Positions 55,029-63,934 of a stretch of 64,000 nt of DNA are shown here, piece after piece. Below the pieces are notes generated by a model. That model was not told where the DNA came from. It was given only the letters and a program-made list of their open reading frames with translations, and made no database searches. Positions within the stretch are counted from its first letter, which is position 1. The number at the start of each line of letters is the position of its first letter. The stretch spans positions 124,001 to 188,000 of the forward strand of contig NZ_FPBL01000003.1 of NCBI RefSeq assembly GCF_900116685.1, in the 5' to 3' direction. Source of the DNA: Nitrosomonas eutropha (GTDB taxonomy: Bacteria > Pseudomonadota > Gammaproteobacteria > Burkholderiales > Nitrosomonadaceae). Both the position numbers and the translations under genes were made by a program.

Positions 55029-56696
55029 ATGGCTCAATACGTTTTAGTAATGAATCGCGTTGGTAAAATCGTTCCTCCCAAACGCGTTATTCTTAAAGAT
55101 ATTTCACTCAGTTTTTTTCCAGGCGCAAAAATTGGCTTGCTTGGCTTGAATGGCTCTGGCAAATCCACGCTATTAAAGATCATGGCTGGGGTAGATAAAG
55201 ACTTTGAAGGGGAATGCACTCCTATGCCAGATCTCAAAATCGGGTATCTGCCACAGGAACCACAACTTGATCCCGACCTCACCGTTCGCGAAGCAATCCA
55301 GGGGGGATTAGGAGAAGTGCTTAATGCGCAACAACAATTGGAAGCCATTTATGCAGCCTATGCCGAACCGGACGCTGACTTCGATGCATTAGCAGTCGAA
55401 CAATCACGGCTGGAAGCAATATTAACTGCACAAAATGGGGATAATCTGACTCAACAGATGGAAATAGCCGCTGATGCACTGCGCCTCCCGGAGTGGGATA
55501 CTTTGATCCAGAATCTCTCAGGAGGGGAGAAACGCCGCATTGCCCTGTGTAGATTACTTCTATCCAAGCCGGACATGTTGCTTCTGGATGAGCCTACCAA
55601 CCATCTGGACGCCGAATCTGTCGAATGGCTCGAACAATTCCTTGCACGTTTCTCAGGTACGGTGGTAGCCGTCACACATGATCGATATTTTCTGGATAAC
55701 GCAGCGGAATGGATACTGGAACTTGATCGTGGTCATGGTATTCCCTGGAAAGGAAACTATTCGAGCTGGCTGGAGCAAAAAGAAACACGCCTGAAACAAG
55801 AAGAAAGTGCAGAATCTGCCCGCCAAAAATCACTCAAACAAGAATTGGAATGGGTACGACAAAACCCCAAAGGTAGGCAGGCAAAATCTAAAGCTCGCCT
55901 GGCTCGGTTTGAAGAACTCAGCTCGCAGGAATATCAGAAGCGCAACGAAACACAAGAAATTTTTATTCCTGTCGCAGACAGGCTGGGAAATGAAGTTATC
56001 GAATTCAACAATGTTTCCAAAGGATTTGGCGATCGTCTGCTGATTGACAACCTCAGCTTCCGGATACCACCCGGTGCGATTGTCGGAATTATCGGCCCCA
56101 ATGGTGCCGGAAAGTCCACTCTGTTTCGCATGATTACTGGACAGGAACAACCGGATACAGGCGAGATCAAGATAGGTGAAACCGTAAAAACCGCCTATGT
56201 AGATCAATCACGTGATGCATTACCTGGTGATCAGACTGTATTCCAGGTCATTTCAGATGGAAATGACCTGCTTATTGTCGGCAAACACGAGATCCCGTCA
56301 CGCGCCTATCTTGGCCGCTTTAACTTCAAGGGTCCTGATCAGCAAAAAATTGCAGGAACACTTTCCGGTGGAGAGCGAGGCCGGTTACATCTGGCCAAAA
56401 CATTGATATCCGGGGGAAATGTGTTATTGCTGGATGAGCCATCCAACGACCTTGATGTTGAAACACTGAGAGCACTGGAAAATGCACTGCTGGAATTTGC
56501 CGGGTGTGTGCTGGTAATCTCGCACGACCGATGGTTCCTGGATCGTATTGCAACACATATGCTGGCTTTTGAAGGTAATTCGCAAGTCATATTTTTCACA
56601 GGCAACTATCAAGAATACGAAGCAGATAAACGACGACGTCTTGGTGAAGAAGGAGCAAAACCAAAGCGTATCCGTTTCAAGCCTATCGAACGCTAA
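55029..56696 (+). CDS. ettA: Energy-dependent translational throttle protein EttA (ABC-F)
   Basis: A 555-residue soluble protein with two ABC ATPase domains and no membrane part. Domain 1 has LGLNGSGKSTLLKIMA and LSGGEKRRIALC; domain 2 has IGPNGAGKSTLFRM and LSGGERGRLHLAKTL; both Walker B ends are DEP(T/S)N(H/D)LD. The arm between the domains includes the basic, coiled QKSLKQELEWVRQNPKGRQA, the P-site tRNA interaction motif. The C-terminus ends KRIRFKPIER. EttA binds the ribosomal E site and gates early elongation by ADP/ATP ratio. Length (about 555) is typical. It has a single-gene layout with about 215 AT-rich bases upstream. Confidence 0.97.
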   Translation: MAQYVLVMNRVGKIVPPKRVILKDISLSFFPGAKIGLLGLNGSGKSTLLKIMAGVDKDFEGECTPMPDLKIGYLPQEPQLDPDLTVREAIQGGLGEVLNAQQQLEAIYAAYAEPDADFDALAVEQSRLEAILTAQNGDNLTQQMEIAADALRLPEWDTLIQNLSGGEKRRIALCRLLLSKPDMLLLDEPTNHLDAESVEWLEQFLARFSGTVVAVTHDRYFLDNAAEWILELDRGHGIPWKGNYSSWLEQKETRLKQEESAESARQKSLKQELEWVRQNPKGRQAKSKARLARFEELSSQEYQKRNETQEIFIPVADRLGNEVIEFNNVSKGFGDRLLIDNLSFRIPPGAIVGIIGPNGAGKSTLFRMITGQEQPDTGEIKIGETVKTAYVDQSRDALPGDQTVFQVISDGNDLLIVGKHEIPSRAYLGRFNFKGPDQQKIAGTLSGGERGRLHLAKTLISGGNVLLLDEPSNDLDVETLRALENALLEFAGCVLVISHDRWFLDRIATHMLAFEGNSQVIFFTGNYQEYEADKRRRLGEEGAKPKRIRFKPIER

Positions 56697-56757
56697 TCGA
56701 CCACTTGTTTCAACCACGCCACACAAAAATTTAACTTTTTCTTTCGTGTAATTACTG

Positions 56758-56763
56758 TATACT
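56758..56763 (+). promoter_or_regulatory. Candidate -10 element of the rhlE promoter
   Basis: TATACT stands in the 264-base gap between ettA and rhlE. No good -35 is visible at the right distance. A start near 56770 would give a leader of about 190 bases, which would be long but not unusual for RNA-helicase genes. Confidence 0.3.
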
Positions 56764-56960
56764 TGCCGCCCTGCCTTAGGGTAGGGTTTATCTAGTTTCA
56801 TCGTTCCTGACCTCTCCAGATTCCTCTGTTTCTTCTTGAAATTGTGCAGTATCCCTGGTTAGCAGCGATGTATTTATGTATGCGCCAGTGGTACCAGCAA
56901 TTTTTGTTGCGGTACGTTCCTGTTTGCGCATTGAATTTCTTTATCATCAGGAAAACCGAC

Positions 56961-58328
56961 ATGTCATTTGAAAATTTAAATCTGCATCCCGCAATTGTAA
57001 AAGCCGTACTAGCAGCGGGCTATACCTCTCCCACCCCTATCCAGCAACAAGCCATTCCCGAATTAATTGCTGGCCACGATGTAATGGCAAGCGCACAGAC
57101 CGGAACCGGTAAAACAGCTGCTTTCATGCTGCCAGCACTGCATCGTCTTGCCACTCCAGCCCAAACTCACGGTCGTGGTCCGCGCATACTGGTTCTGACT
57201 CCCACGCGTGAACTGGCCCTGCAAGTTTCCGAAGCTGCCAGCAAATACGGAAAATTCCTGCCACGCGTCAATGTTGTCAGTATTCTGGGCGGGATGCCCT
57301 ATCCATTGCAAAATAAACTTCTATCACAAGTTGTTGACGTACTGGTCGCCACACCAGGGCGCTTGATTGATCACATTGAGCGGGGGCGGATCGATTTCTC
57401 ACGGCTGGAAATGCTGGTGCTGGACGAGGCTGACCGCATGCTGGACATGGGATTTATTCATGATGTCGAGCGCATTGCCTCCTCAACACCGACAAACAGG
57501 CAAACCTTACTATTTTCAGCAACACTGGATACTGCAATCGAAAAGATTGCTGCACGTTTGCTGAAAACGCCTAAACGTATCCAGATCGCGTCCCAGCACG
57601 CAAAACTCGATCATATTGAACAGCGTATGCATTACGTAGATGATCTTACCCATAAAAACCGGTTACTTGATCATTTGCTGCGTGATACAACCATCAAACA
57701 GGCAATCGTATTTACTGCAACGAAACGTGATGCTGATTCTCTGGCAGACAATCTTTCTGCTCAAGGACACAAAGCTGCCGCTATGCACGGAGACATGACC
57801 CAGCGCGAACGCACGCGCACTTTAACCGGATTGCGTCAGGGGCGACTCAAAATACTGGTTGCTACTGATGTCGCCGCGCGTGGAATTGATATCGCTGATA
57901 TTACTCACGTCATCAATTTTGATCTGCCGAAGTTTGCAGAAGACTACGTGCATCGTATCGGACGAACTGGCAGGGCAGGAGCCTCCGGTATTGCTGTTTC
58001 GTTTGCATCTGGTAAAGATGGTATTCACCTCAAAAGAATAGAGCGGTTTACTGGTAATCACTTTGAATTTCAAGTCGTACCCGGCATGGAACCTCGCACA
58101 AAACCGAGATTCAGCCGTAATGACGATAAGTCTGGAAAGAGACCCTCTTCTGCCGCACACAAAGCCAGACGTTCATGGCCAAATGACGCCAGCACACGCA
58201 CAACTGCCCAAGGCTTCAGGGGAGATAAAAAAAGTGAGTTTAGCCAACCTTTTAGCCGCGATACTCGCAGACGTCCGCTCAGAGACAGCAAATTCAATAA
58301 CTCGGACAGTTTTGCCCGGGCAAAATAA
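56961..58328 (+). CDS. rhlE: DEAD-box ATP-dependent RNA helicase, RhlE type
   Basis: A 455-residue helicase. In order: F and Q motif (FENLNLHPAIVKAVLAAGY then TPIQQQAI), Walker A AQTGTGKT, PTRELALQV, TPGRLIDHI, VLDEADRMLDMG, FSATL, then the second RecA domain with VFTATKRDA, ATDVAARGIDI and HRIGRTGRAG. The basic C-terminal tail (about 390-455) is rich in Arg, Lys, Ser and Asn and probably binds RNA. I chose the ATG at 56961, preceded by CAGGAAA; 39 further codons upstream are open but lack family similarity. Confidence 0.95.
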   Translation: MSFENLNLHPAIVKAVLAAGYTSPTPIQQQAIPELIAGHDVMASAQTGTGKTAAFMLPALHRLATPAQTHGRGPRILVLTPTRELALQVSEAASKYGKFLPRVNVVSILGGMPYPLQNKLLSQVVDVLVATPGRLIDHIERGRIDFSRLEMLVLDEADRMLDMGFIHDVERIASSTPTNRQTLLFSATLDTAIEKIAARLLKTPKRIQIASQHAKLDHIEQRMHYVDDLTHKNRLLDHLLRDTTIKQAIVFTATKRDADSLADNLSAQGHKAAAMHGDMTQRERTRTLTGLRQGRLKILVATDVAARGIDIADITHVINFDLPKFAEDYVHRIGRTGRAGASGIAVSFASGKDGIHLKRIERFTGNHFEFQVVPGMEPRTKPRFSRNDDKSGKRPSSAAHKARRSWPNDASTRTTAQGFRGDKKSEFSQPFSRDTRRRPLRDSKFNNSDSFARAK

Positions 58329-58348
58329 TTTAATTTGAGTGTAATCCC

Positions 58349-58379
58349 CCAGGTATTGATCCTCTCAGTTAATACCTGG
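58349..58379 (+). other. Stem-loop after rhlE
   Basis: CCAGGTATT (58349-58357) and AATACCTGG (58371-58379) are perfect 9-base arms around a 13-base loop. No run of T follows on either strand, so it may stabilise the 3' end of the rhlE mRNA or be a Rho-dependent end rather than an intrinsic terminator. Confidence 0.45.
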
Positions 58380-58547
58380 CCAACCCGGCACATCAGAGAA
58401 TCCGCATCATTTCTCCTACTCAGGAAACCACCGTACAAATTATAGTGCTCGGTCATTTCGCAGTATTCTCAGCAATTCTTGATCTGAACTAACGCCTGAT
58501 TCACCCGCAACCCAACCCTTTGAGCAAGGATTTCGATGTGGATATAT

Positions 58548-58577
58548 TTGATACGATATATGATAAATATATATCGT
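58548..58577 (+). promoter_or_regulatory. Palindrome overlapping a candidate murI promoter
   Basis: TTGATA (58548-58553) and TATATC (58570-58575), with a 16-base spacer, are a possible sigma-70 promoter. Over it lies a perfect palindrome, ACGATATAT-7 bases-ATATATCGT (58553-58577), the size of a dimeric repressor operator. Transcription would start near 58582 and leave a leader of about 70 bases. The palindrome is seen directly; operator function is inferred. Confidence 0.45.
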
Positions 58578-58651
58578 GATCGAATAACAGGACATCAGAG
58601 ATGGTGCTACACAAGAAATTATGAGGCTTTTCAGTTCTGGCCCGATCTCAT

Positions 58652-59458
58652 ATGGATAGTAAATCTATGGCTTCCTCCGGCCCTGTTGGCATTTTCGATT
58701 CTGGAATAGGAGGGTTATCAGTTGCCCGAAAAATCAGGGAATTGCTGCCAGGTGAGGATATCGTATACGTCGCAGATTCGCTGCATGCTCCCTACGGGGA
58801 GAAATCAGACAATTACATATTTCAACGAATGGGGGCAGTCACAGAATTTCTGCTTGTCCGCAGAGTCAAGGCTGTTGTTGTGGCATGTAATACCGCAACG
58901 ACGGCGGCTATTTCCAGACTCAGAGTCCGTTACCCAATTCCAATTATCGGTGTCGAGCCGGGAATCAAGCCTGCCACACTTTCCACACATACCGGGGTAA
59001 TTGGCGTATTGGCAACTCCCAGAACACTTCAAACAAATTCATTCACAGCACTGGCACAACGTTTTGCAAAAAATGTAAGAATCGAGGTTCAGCCTTGTCC
59101 TGATCTGGTAACCAAAATAGAGGCACTCAATTTTAACAGCGATCAGACCATAGCCTTACTGAAGCAGTATATCTCCCCGCTGCTTGATAAAGGAGCCGAC
59201 ACCATTGTGCTCGGGTGTACACATTACAATCACTTGTCTGAATTGATCTCCGAGGTGGCTGGGGAAAATATTTCAATCATCAAAACTGATGCAGCTGTAG
59301 CGAAAGAAGTCGCTCGCAGGCTTTCTTCTGGAGGGTTACTTGCCGGCGGAGATCATGCAGGCAGCGAGGAATTCTGGACCAGCGGGTCTCTTACCACTTA
59401 CCATCAACAGATTGAGTTGCTGTGGGGAAAAAGCAGTAAATGTTATCACTGGCTTTGA
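58652..59458 (+). CDS. murI: Glutamate racemase
   Basis: A 268-residue cofactor-independent racemase that supplies D-glutamate for peptidoglycan. The two catalytic cysteines are Cys79 (VVACNTATTAA) and Cys189 (VLGCTHYNHL); the N-terminal FDSGIGGLSV has the conserved Asp16/Ser17, and ADSLHAPYGEKS is also conserved. Length is normal. The ATG has no strong ribosome binding site; a second ATG five codons later (58667) is possible. It may form a unit with the stress protein gene 102 bases downstream. Confidence 0.96.
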   Translation: MDSKSMASSGPVGIFDSGIGGLSVARKIRELLPGEDIVYVADSLHAPYGEKSDNYIFQRMGAVTEFLLVRRVKAVVVACNTATTAAISRLRVRYPIPIIGVEPGIKPATLSTHTGVIGVLATPRTLQTNSFTALAQRFAKNVRIEVQPCPDLVTKIEALNFNSDQTIALLKQYISPLLDKGADTIVLGCTHYNHLSELISEVAGENISIIKTDAAVAKEVARRLSSGGLLAGGDHAGSEEFWTSGSLTTYHQQIELLWGKSSKCYHWL

Positions 59459-59560
59459 TGTTAGCGCACCGTTCCGGATCTCACAGATACCCCATATCTA
59501 TCTGGAAATAAGGTGCAAGTAAATCTATACTGGCCCGGTACCTGTAAACAGGGAGCATAT

Positions 59561-60511
59561 ATGATGATCAGACGAGTACTTATCCCACTGGATGGCTCCG
59601 AGCTGGCGGAACAGGTTATCCCTCACCTGCTGCGTTTCATTACACCAGATCAGACTGAGCTGCTGCTGATGACAGCATTGTCATCCACTTCCCACTCTCT
59701 GGTTGAAGATACACCCAGCTTGCCAGCATCAAAGCAGACTGCTGTATCGAGAGAGCACAAGGCACGCGCGCAGTTATACAACATCACACAAAAACTCAAT
59801 CAGATTGGCTTCAACGTAATGGATCGACTTTTGTCGGGAATACCGGCCGAGAGCATACTACGCTTGGCAGAGGAAACTTTTGTTGATCTGATTGCCATGT
59901 CAACACATGGCAGAACCGGGCTGGGACGAGCATTATTGGGCAGCATAGCGGACGAAGTCGTGTGCAGCGCACGCCCACCCGTGTTCCTGGCGCCTGCTGC
60001 AATAACGGTAAAACCCGGCTCGGTACCCCGTGCTATTCTTCTGCCCCTCGATGGCACGCCACTGGCAGAGGCAGCCATACCTGCTGCTCGTCAGTTTGCA
60101 CAAAATACCGGCGCAACCCTCTCCCTGATCCGTGTTGTCAGGCCGAATCATTCTGGGCACGAGCAGCATGATGAACAAGTATCTGCCGGAGAACAGTCTG
60201 ATGCTCACCAGGCAATCAGTTATCTGGAGCGGATACAATTGCAGTTACAACTGGCGAATGTACCTTCCCATTACCAGGTTGCATCGGGTAACCCGGCCGA
60301 AGTCATTATCCGTACCATGCATGCGGAGAATATCGATCTGATCGTGATGAGTACACACGGACGTTCGGGCGTGGAACGTATGGTTTACGGCAGTGTTACA
60401 AGCCGAATTATTGGAAATACGACCTGTCCGCTACTGTTGGTACGCGGAATGGTGCCAGTTGAGGTTTATGAGTCAAATGATGACAGAGTATCAGTAGCCT
60501 CTTTTTGCTGA
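59561..60511 (+). CDS. Universal stress protein, two tandem UspA domains
   Basis: A 316-residue protein made of two UspA domains in tandem. Each begins with the hydrophobic strand and Asp (RRVLIPLDGSELAEQVI; RAILLPLDGTPLAEAA). Each ends with the ATP-binding motif, STHGRTGLGRALLGSIADEV and STHGRSGVERMVYGSVTSRI, so both halves may bind ATP. I chose the ATG at 59561 (GGGAG upstream); 16 further residues upstream are in frame but out of family. Such proteins accumulate under starvation or other stress. The next gene (radA) converges across a stem-loop at 60515-60534. Confidence 0.93.
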   Translation: MMIRRVLIPLDGSELAEQVIPHLLRFITPDQTELLLMTALSSTSHSLVEDTPSLPASKQTAVSREHKARAQLYNITQKLNQIGFNVMDRLLSGIPAESILRLAEETFVDLIAMSTHGRTGLGRALLGSIADEVVCSARPPVFLAPAAITVKPGSVPRAILLPLDGTPLAEAAIPAARQFAQNTGATLSLIRVVRPNHSGHEQHDEQVSAGEQSDAHQAISYLERIQLQLQLANVPSHYQVASGNPAEVIIRTMHAENIDLIVMSTHGRSGVERMVYGSVTSRIIGNTTCPLLLVRGMVPVEVYESNDDRVSVASFC

Positions 60512-60514
60512 TCA

Positions 60515-60534
60515 AGCTGTGCAACAACACAGCT
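60515..60534. terminator. Stem-loop between the convergent stress-protein and radA genes
   Basis: AGCTGTG-CAACAA-CACAGCT is a perfect 7-pair hairpin with a 6-base loop, bordered by TGATCA on both sides (60509 and 60540 regions). It could end transcription from either side although the T-run is missing on the plus strand. Confidence 0.45.
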
Positions 60535-60542
60535 CCGCCTGA

Positions 60543-61892
60543 TCAAAAAAGTACACGAATCGCTTCTTCAACTCGCTCTACAGCAATAATTTCAATCCCT
60601 TCAATAACTTGTTTGGACTGATTTGCCTTGGGAATAACAGCCTGGGTAAATCCCAGTTTGGCCGCTTCTTTAATTCGCTCCTGCCCGCGTTGTACCGGCC
60701 GTACTTCCCCTGCCAAACCAACTTCTCCAAACACGACCGTTTTCTCCGGTAAGATCCGATTCTTCAAGGATGAAACAATCGCCAACATCACGGCCAGATC
60801 AGCGCCCGGCTCGGTAATTTTAACCCCACCCACCGCATTGATAAAAATATCCTGATCAAAACAGGGAATACCGGCATGGCGATGCAGCACCGCCAACAAC
60901 ATTGCCAGCCGATTCTGTTCCAGCCCGACGCTCAATCGACGCGGATTTGACCCATGTGCCTCATCCACCAGAGCCTGAATCTCCACCAGCAAAGGACGCG
61001 TTCCCTCTTGCGTCACCATCACACAAATACCCGGCACACGCACACCATGATGCGAAAGAAACAAAGCAGAAGGATTACTCACTTCCCGCAATCCCCTCTC
61101 AGTCATAGCAAAAACACCCAGTTCGTTCACTGCCCCAAAACGATTCTTGAAAGCTCGAATCAAACGAAAAGCGGAGTGTGCATCCCCCTCAAAGTAAAGC
61201 ACTGTATCAACCATATGCTCCAGAACACGCGGCCCGGCCAGCGCCCCCTCTTTAGTCACATGCCCTACCAGTACAATACAAGTACCACTGGTTTTGGCAA
61301 ATCGCGTCAAACGAGCGGCACATTCCCGTACCTGAGCAACCGAACCTGGAGCCGATTGCAACGATTCAGAATAAATCGTCTGAATCGAATCGATGATTGC
61401 GATTTGAGGGCGATGCTCAACCAACGCTGACTGAATGGCTTCCAATCGAATTTCGGTCAATAAATCAACTTTGGTTACATCCAGAGCCAGACGTTTTGCC
61501 CGCAGCGCGACCTGTTGCATGGATTCTTCACCGCTGACATACAACACTCGATGATGTGCTGACATCCGGGACAATGCCTGCAACAGCAGCGTTGATTTGC
61601 CTATGCCAGGATCCCCTCCCAATAAAACGACCCCGCCCTGTACCAGCCCGCCACCCAATACCCGGTCAAACTCGGACAGCCCAGTCAGAAAACGAGGCAT
61701 ATCTTCTGCCTCGACCGCACTCAGGCTCAATACATGTCCTTGCACAGAATCCGGAATAAAATGCGGAAAATTTTTCTCCCGCACGGTTTCAGTCAATGTA
61801 TTCCATTCACGACAATGCGGACACTGACCCTGCCACTTCAACACCTGGCCGCCACAGGCACTGCAAATATAGATAGTCTTGGCTTTCGTCAT
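60543..61892 (-). CDS. radA: DNA repair protein RadA
   Basis: A 449-residue protein that promotes branch migration in recombination repair. The N-terminal zinc finger uses Cys10, 13, 24 and 27 (CSACGG and CPHC). The RecA-like core has GGDPGIGKSTLLLQ (92-105) and the RadA-specific KNRFGAVNELGVF. The C-terminal Lon-like domain contains DLAVMLAIVSSLKNR and FGEVGLAGEVRPV. The length is normal. It is a single minus-strand gene; the tRNA-Ser gene lies beyond its 5' end. Confidence 0.96.
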   Translation of the reverse strand: MTKAKTIYICSACGGQVLKWQGQCPHCREWNTLTETVREKNFPHFIPDSVQGHVLSLSAVEAEDMPRFLTGLSEFDRVLGGGLVQGGVVLLGGDPGIGKSTLLLQALSRMSAHHRVLYVSGEESMQQVALRAKRLALDVTKVDLLTEIRLEAIQSALVEHRPQIAIIDSIQTIYSESLQSAPGSVAQVRECAARLTRFAKTSGTCIVLVGHVTKEGALAGPRVLEHMVDTVLYFEGDAHSAFRLIRAFKNRFGAVNELGVFAMTERGLREVSNPSALFLSHHGVRVPGICVMVTQEGTRPLLVEIQALVDEAHGSNPRRLSVGLEQNRLAMLLAVLHRHAGIPCFDQDIFINAVGGVKITEPGADLAVMLAIVSSLKNRILPEKTVVFGEVGLAGEVRPVQRGQERIKEAAKLGFTQAVIPKANQSKQVIEGIEIIAVERVEEAIRVLF

Positions 61893-62067
61893 GAATCAAT
61901 TACACGCCCGGGGCTTCCTGATGCAGGACAGAGTTTCGATCTCACACCCGATCCCGATATTTCACCAGGGAACGCGGCACATACTTGCGATATTCAATAT
62001 CCGGCAGCATCTCTATTAAAAAACCGAAAAACTGATAAAATAGCCGCCTCAAAAGATACAGGTTTCC

Positions 62068-62160
62068 GGAGAGGTACCGAAGTGGCCATAACGGCGCTGA
62101 CTCGAAATCAGATGGTCAGGATTTCCTGGCACGTGGGTTCGAATCCCACCCTCTCCGCCA
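62068..62160 (+). tRNA. tRNA-Ser (anticodon CGA)
   Basis: A type II tRNA of 90 bases plus encoded CCA. Acceptor GGAGAGG pairs with CCTCTCC, the discriminator is G and CCA ends at 62160. The anticodon loop CTCGAAA carries CGA (62103-62105), reading UCG. There is a long variable arm (about 62111-62135) and the T-arm GTGGG-TTCGAAT-CCCAC. The integrase gene begins 243 bases downstream, so its 3' end is the probable attachment site. Confidence 0.96.
62136..62160 (+). other. Probable attachment site (attL core) in the tRNA-Ser 3' end
   Basis: P4-type integrases recombine into the T-arm/3' end of tRNA genes, keeping the gene intact. The window contains only one copy of this segment; a second copy should lie at the far end of the element, right of the window. 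The exact core cannot be fixed here, so the coordinates are approximate. Confidence 0.5.
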
Positions 62161-62197
62161 ACTACTAGTATACAACCGTATACAACAATAGACAAAC

Positions 62198-62228
62198 CCC
62201 GCATGTTTACTGGCATTGCGGGTTTTTT
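62198..62228 (+). terminator. Intrinsic terminator after tRNA-Ser
   Basis: CCCGCA (62198-62203) and TGCGGG (62217-62222) pair around a 13-base loop, part of which can extend the stem (ATG with CAT around a bulge), and six T follow (62223-62228). This would end the tRNA transcript before the integrase gene. Confidence 0.75.
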
Positions 62229-62274
62229 ATTGTCTACAGTAGTATAAGTTAGTGTATGGACATGCAGCATTGCC

Positions 62275-62325
62275 TGGGGGTATATTTGGGGGTTAATAAT
62301 TTTCACCTCAAAATGCATACCCCCA
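62275..62325. repeat. Candidate integrase arm-binding repeats
   Basis: TGGGGGTA (62275-62282) and TGGGGGTT (62287-62294) are in direct orientation, and a third copy is inverted: CATACCCCCA (62316-62325). GGGGGTAT (62276-62283) and ATACCCCC (62317-62324) form perfect inverted arms. Similar G-rich repeats near tRNA-integrated islands often act as arm-type sites for the integrase. Confidence 0.4.
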
Positions 62326-62403
62326 AATGCCACTTAAACCCAATGAAATAGCGGACTTTCAGCCATCGCTGCACCCTTGCGACATTGGGGTGGAGGCTTA
62401 ATC

Positions 62404-63603
62404 ATGGCACTAACTGATACCGCAATTCGCCAAGCTAAACCTCGCGACAAGCAATATAAACTGTCAGATGAGAAAGGCTTATTCCTTCTGGTGACCCCAA
62501 AAGGAGCGAAGTACTGGCGGCTTAAATATCGCATTGGGGGTATAGAAAAGGCGCTTGCGCTGGGGGTATATCCTGACGTTAGTTTGAAAGATGCACGATC
62601 CACCCGCGATGATGCCCGTAAGTTAATTGCCGCTGGCACCGACCCCGTAGCAGTACGCAAAGCGGAAAAACAAGCCGATGCCATGACGTTCAAGGCTGTC
62701 GCTGAAAAATGGTTCACACACTGGAAACCAGGCGTGACAGAGAGCCATGCTGCTAATATCTGGCAACGATTGGAGATGGATATATTGCCAGTATTAGGCA
62801 GCGTCCCTGCCAATGATCTGACGGCGGCACAGGTACGTGACTGTGTAAAAGCCATTGAGGCACGAGGAGCGCTGGACATTGCCAAGCGCCAGCTACAGAA
62901 ATGCAGTCAAATCATGCGATATGCGGTGGCTCATGACTTAGCCGAGCGTAACCCGGTAGCTGATATACAACCGTCAGACATTTTGCCCGCCAGAAAAAAG
63001 CGCAACTATTCCCGTATTGATGCCAAAGAACTACCGCAACTGCTGCGAGATATGGACGCTTATGTAGGGAGCGAACATACCCGGCTTGCCTTGCAGCTGA
63101 TGGCGCTGACCTTTGTTCGTACTGGCGAATTGATCGCTGCAAAGTGGGATGAATTTAACTTTGATGCGAATCGCTGGGATATTCTGGCCGAGCGAATGAA
63201 GGTAAAAACTGCCCCGCATACTGTTCCCTTGAGCAAGCAGGCACTGGTCGTACTGGAAAAGCTGCAAGCCGTATCTTACGGATATGAGTTTGTTTTTCCG
63301 TCCGATACAGGCAAGCCTACACACATGAGCAATAACACTCTGCTTTATGCCCTGTACCGCATGGGCTACAGAGGCCGCATGACCGGTCATGGCTTCCGAG
63401 GCGTAGCGTCCACCATCTTGCACGAGCAAGGCTGGCCCCATGAACATATCGAATTGCAGCTAGCCCACCAGGAGCGAGATGAAGTATCAGCGGCATATAA
63501 CCATGCGCTGTATTTACCCCAGCGAGCCAAAATGATGCAGGCATGGGCTGACTACCTGGATGCTTTGCGTATTAAAAACGTGGTGGCGATGCGGCGAGCC
63601 TGA
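62404..63603 (+). CDS. P4-type tyrosine integrase
   Basis: A 399-residue site-specific recombinase. The N-terminal arm-binding domain (DUF4102 type: LTDTAIRQAKPRDKQYKLSD, then KGLFLLVTPKGAKYWRLKYR) precedes a core-binding domain and the catalytic domain. Catalytic residues visible are Arg239 (FVRTGEL), His329/Arg332 (HGFRG), His355 (LAHQERD) and Tyr365 (AAYNHALY). I chose the ATG at 62404, preceded by GGAGG; an upstream start is less likely. It lies next to tRNA-Ser in the usual arrangement and drives excision/integration of the element that continues to the right. Confidence 0.94.
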   Translation: MALTDTAIRQAKPRDKQYKLSDEKGLFLLVTPKGAKYWRLKYRIGGIEKALALGVYPDVSLKDARSTRDDARKLIAAGTDPVAVRKAEKQADAMTFKAVAEKWFTHWKPGVTESHAANIWQRLEMDILPVLGSVPANDLTAAQVRDCVKAIEARGALDIAKRQLQKCSQIMRYAVAHDLAERNPVADIQPSDILPARKKRNYSRIDAKELPQLLRDMDAYVGSEHTRLALQLMALTFVRTGELIAAKWDEFNFDANRWDILAERMKVKTAPHTVPLSKQALVVLEKLQAVSYGYEFVFPSDTGKPTHMSNNTLLYALYRMGYRGRMTGHGFRGVASTILHEQGWPHEHIELQLAHQERDEVSAAYNHALYLPQRAKMMQAWADYLDALRIKNVVAMRRA

Positions 63604-63652
63604 TTGTCTCGAATAAAAACAGCATAACCACCGTCACTAACAAGGAATGAAC

Positions 63653-63934
63653 ATGGACAATATCAATAGTAATGAGAATACAGTCATAGCTTGTGAAGAG
63701 CGCAAATTGCTGGCTTTGGAGGCTACTTGGGAGATTGAGCAATTAAGCATCCTGATTATTGAAATAAGTGACAAACTAGATGCGGAGACATTGGCATTCC
63801 GTGGCTTGGGAGCGCGTATCAAAGAGCTTAACAGTACGATTATGTCTGCCATTGGCGATGAAAATATGGAGAACAACGAGCTTTACATGGAGATACACAA
63901 AAGGCCGCATCCGGATAATCTCAAACACATCTAA
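63653..63934 (+). CDS. Small hypothetical protein of the integrated element, 93 residues
   Basis: A 93-residue acidic protein, mostly helical: CEERKLLALEATWEIEQLSI and IEISDKLDAETLAFRGLGAR are likely to form a coiled coil or helical hairpin. AAGGA lies seven bases before the ATG at 63653 and almost touches an ATG two codons earlier (63647), so the later start is preferred. No family was recognised. It follows the integrase by 49 bases and probably belongs to the same mobile element. The remaining 66 bases of the window (63935-64000) hold no recognised feature. Confidence 0.6.
   Translation: MDNINSNENTVIACEERKLLALEATWEIEQLSILIIEISDKLDAETLAFRGLGARIKELNSTIMSAIGDENMENNELYMEIHKRPHPDNLKHI

Larger units (their letters stand above)
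58329..58651. other. 323-base intergenic region between rhlE and murI
   Basis: It holds a strong inverted repeat after rhlE (58349-58379) and a palindrome over a possible murI promoter (58548-58577). The stretch between them (about 58385-58540) has no recognised gene or RNA. Confidence 0.6.
62161..62403. other. Region between tRNA-Ser and integrase with candidate arm sites
   Basis: It contains a direct repeat of GTATACAAC (62168-62176 and 62178-62186), the hairpin at 62198-62228 and three copies of TGGGGGT-type sequences (see separate entries). No gene was seen. Confidence 0.55.

Noticed and set aside
56844..56960. N-terminal extension of the rhlE frame (39 codons)
   Set aside because: The extension shows no helicase similarity and the internal ATG at 56961 has a ribosome binding site and starts exactly at the F/Q-motif region.
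60902..62168. Long plus-strand frames opposite radA (for example 60954-61430 and 61734-62168)
   Set aside because: They are antisense to a well-recognised gene or run through the tRNA-Ser gene and show composition typical of shadow frames.
62334..62885. 183-residue minus-strand frame opposite the integrase
   Set aside because: It is antisense to the integrase, which has complete catalytic motifs; no independent start signal.
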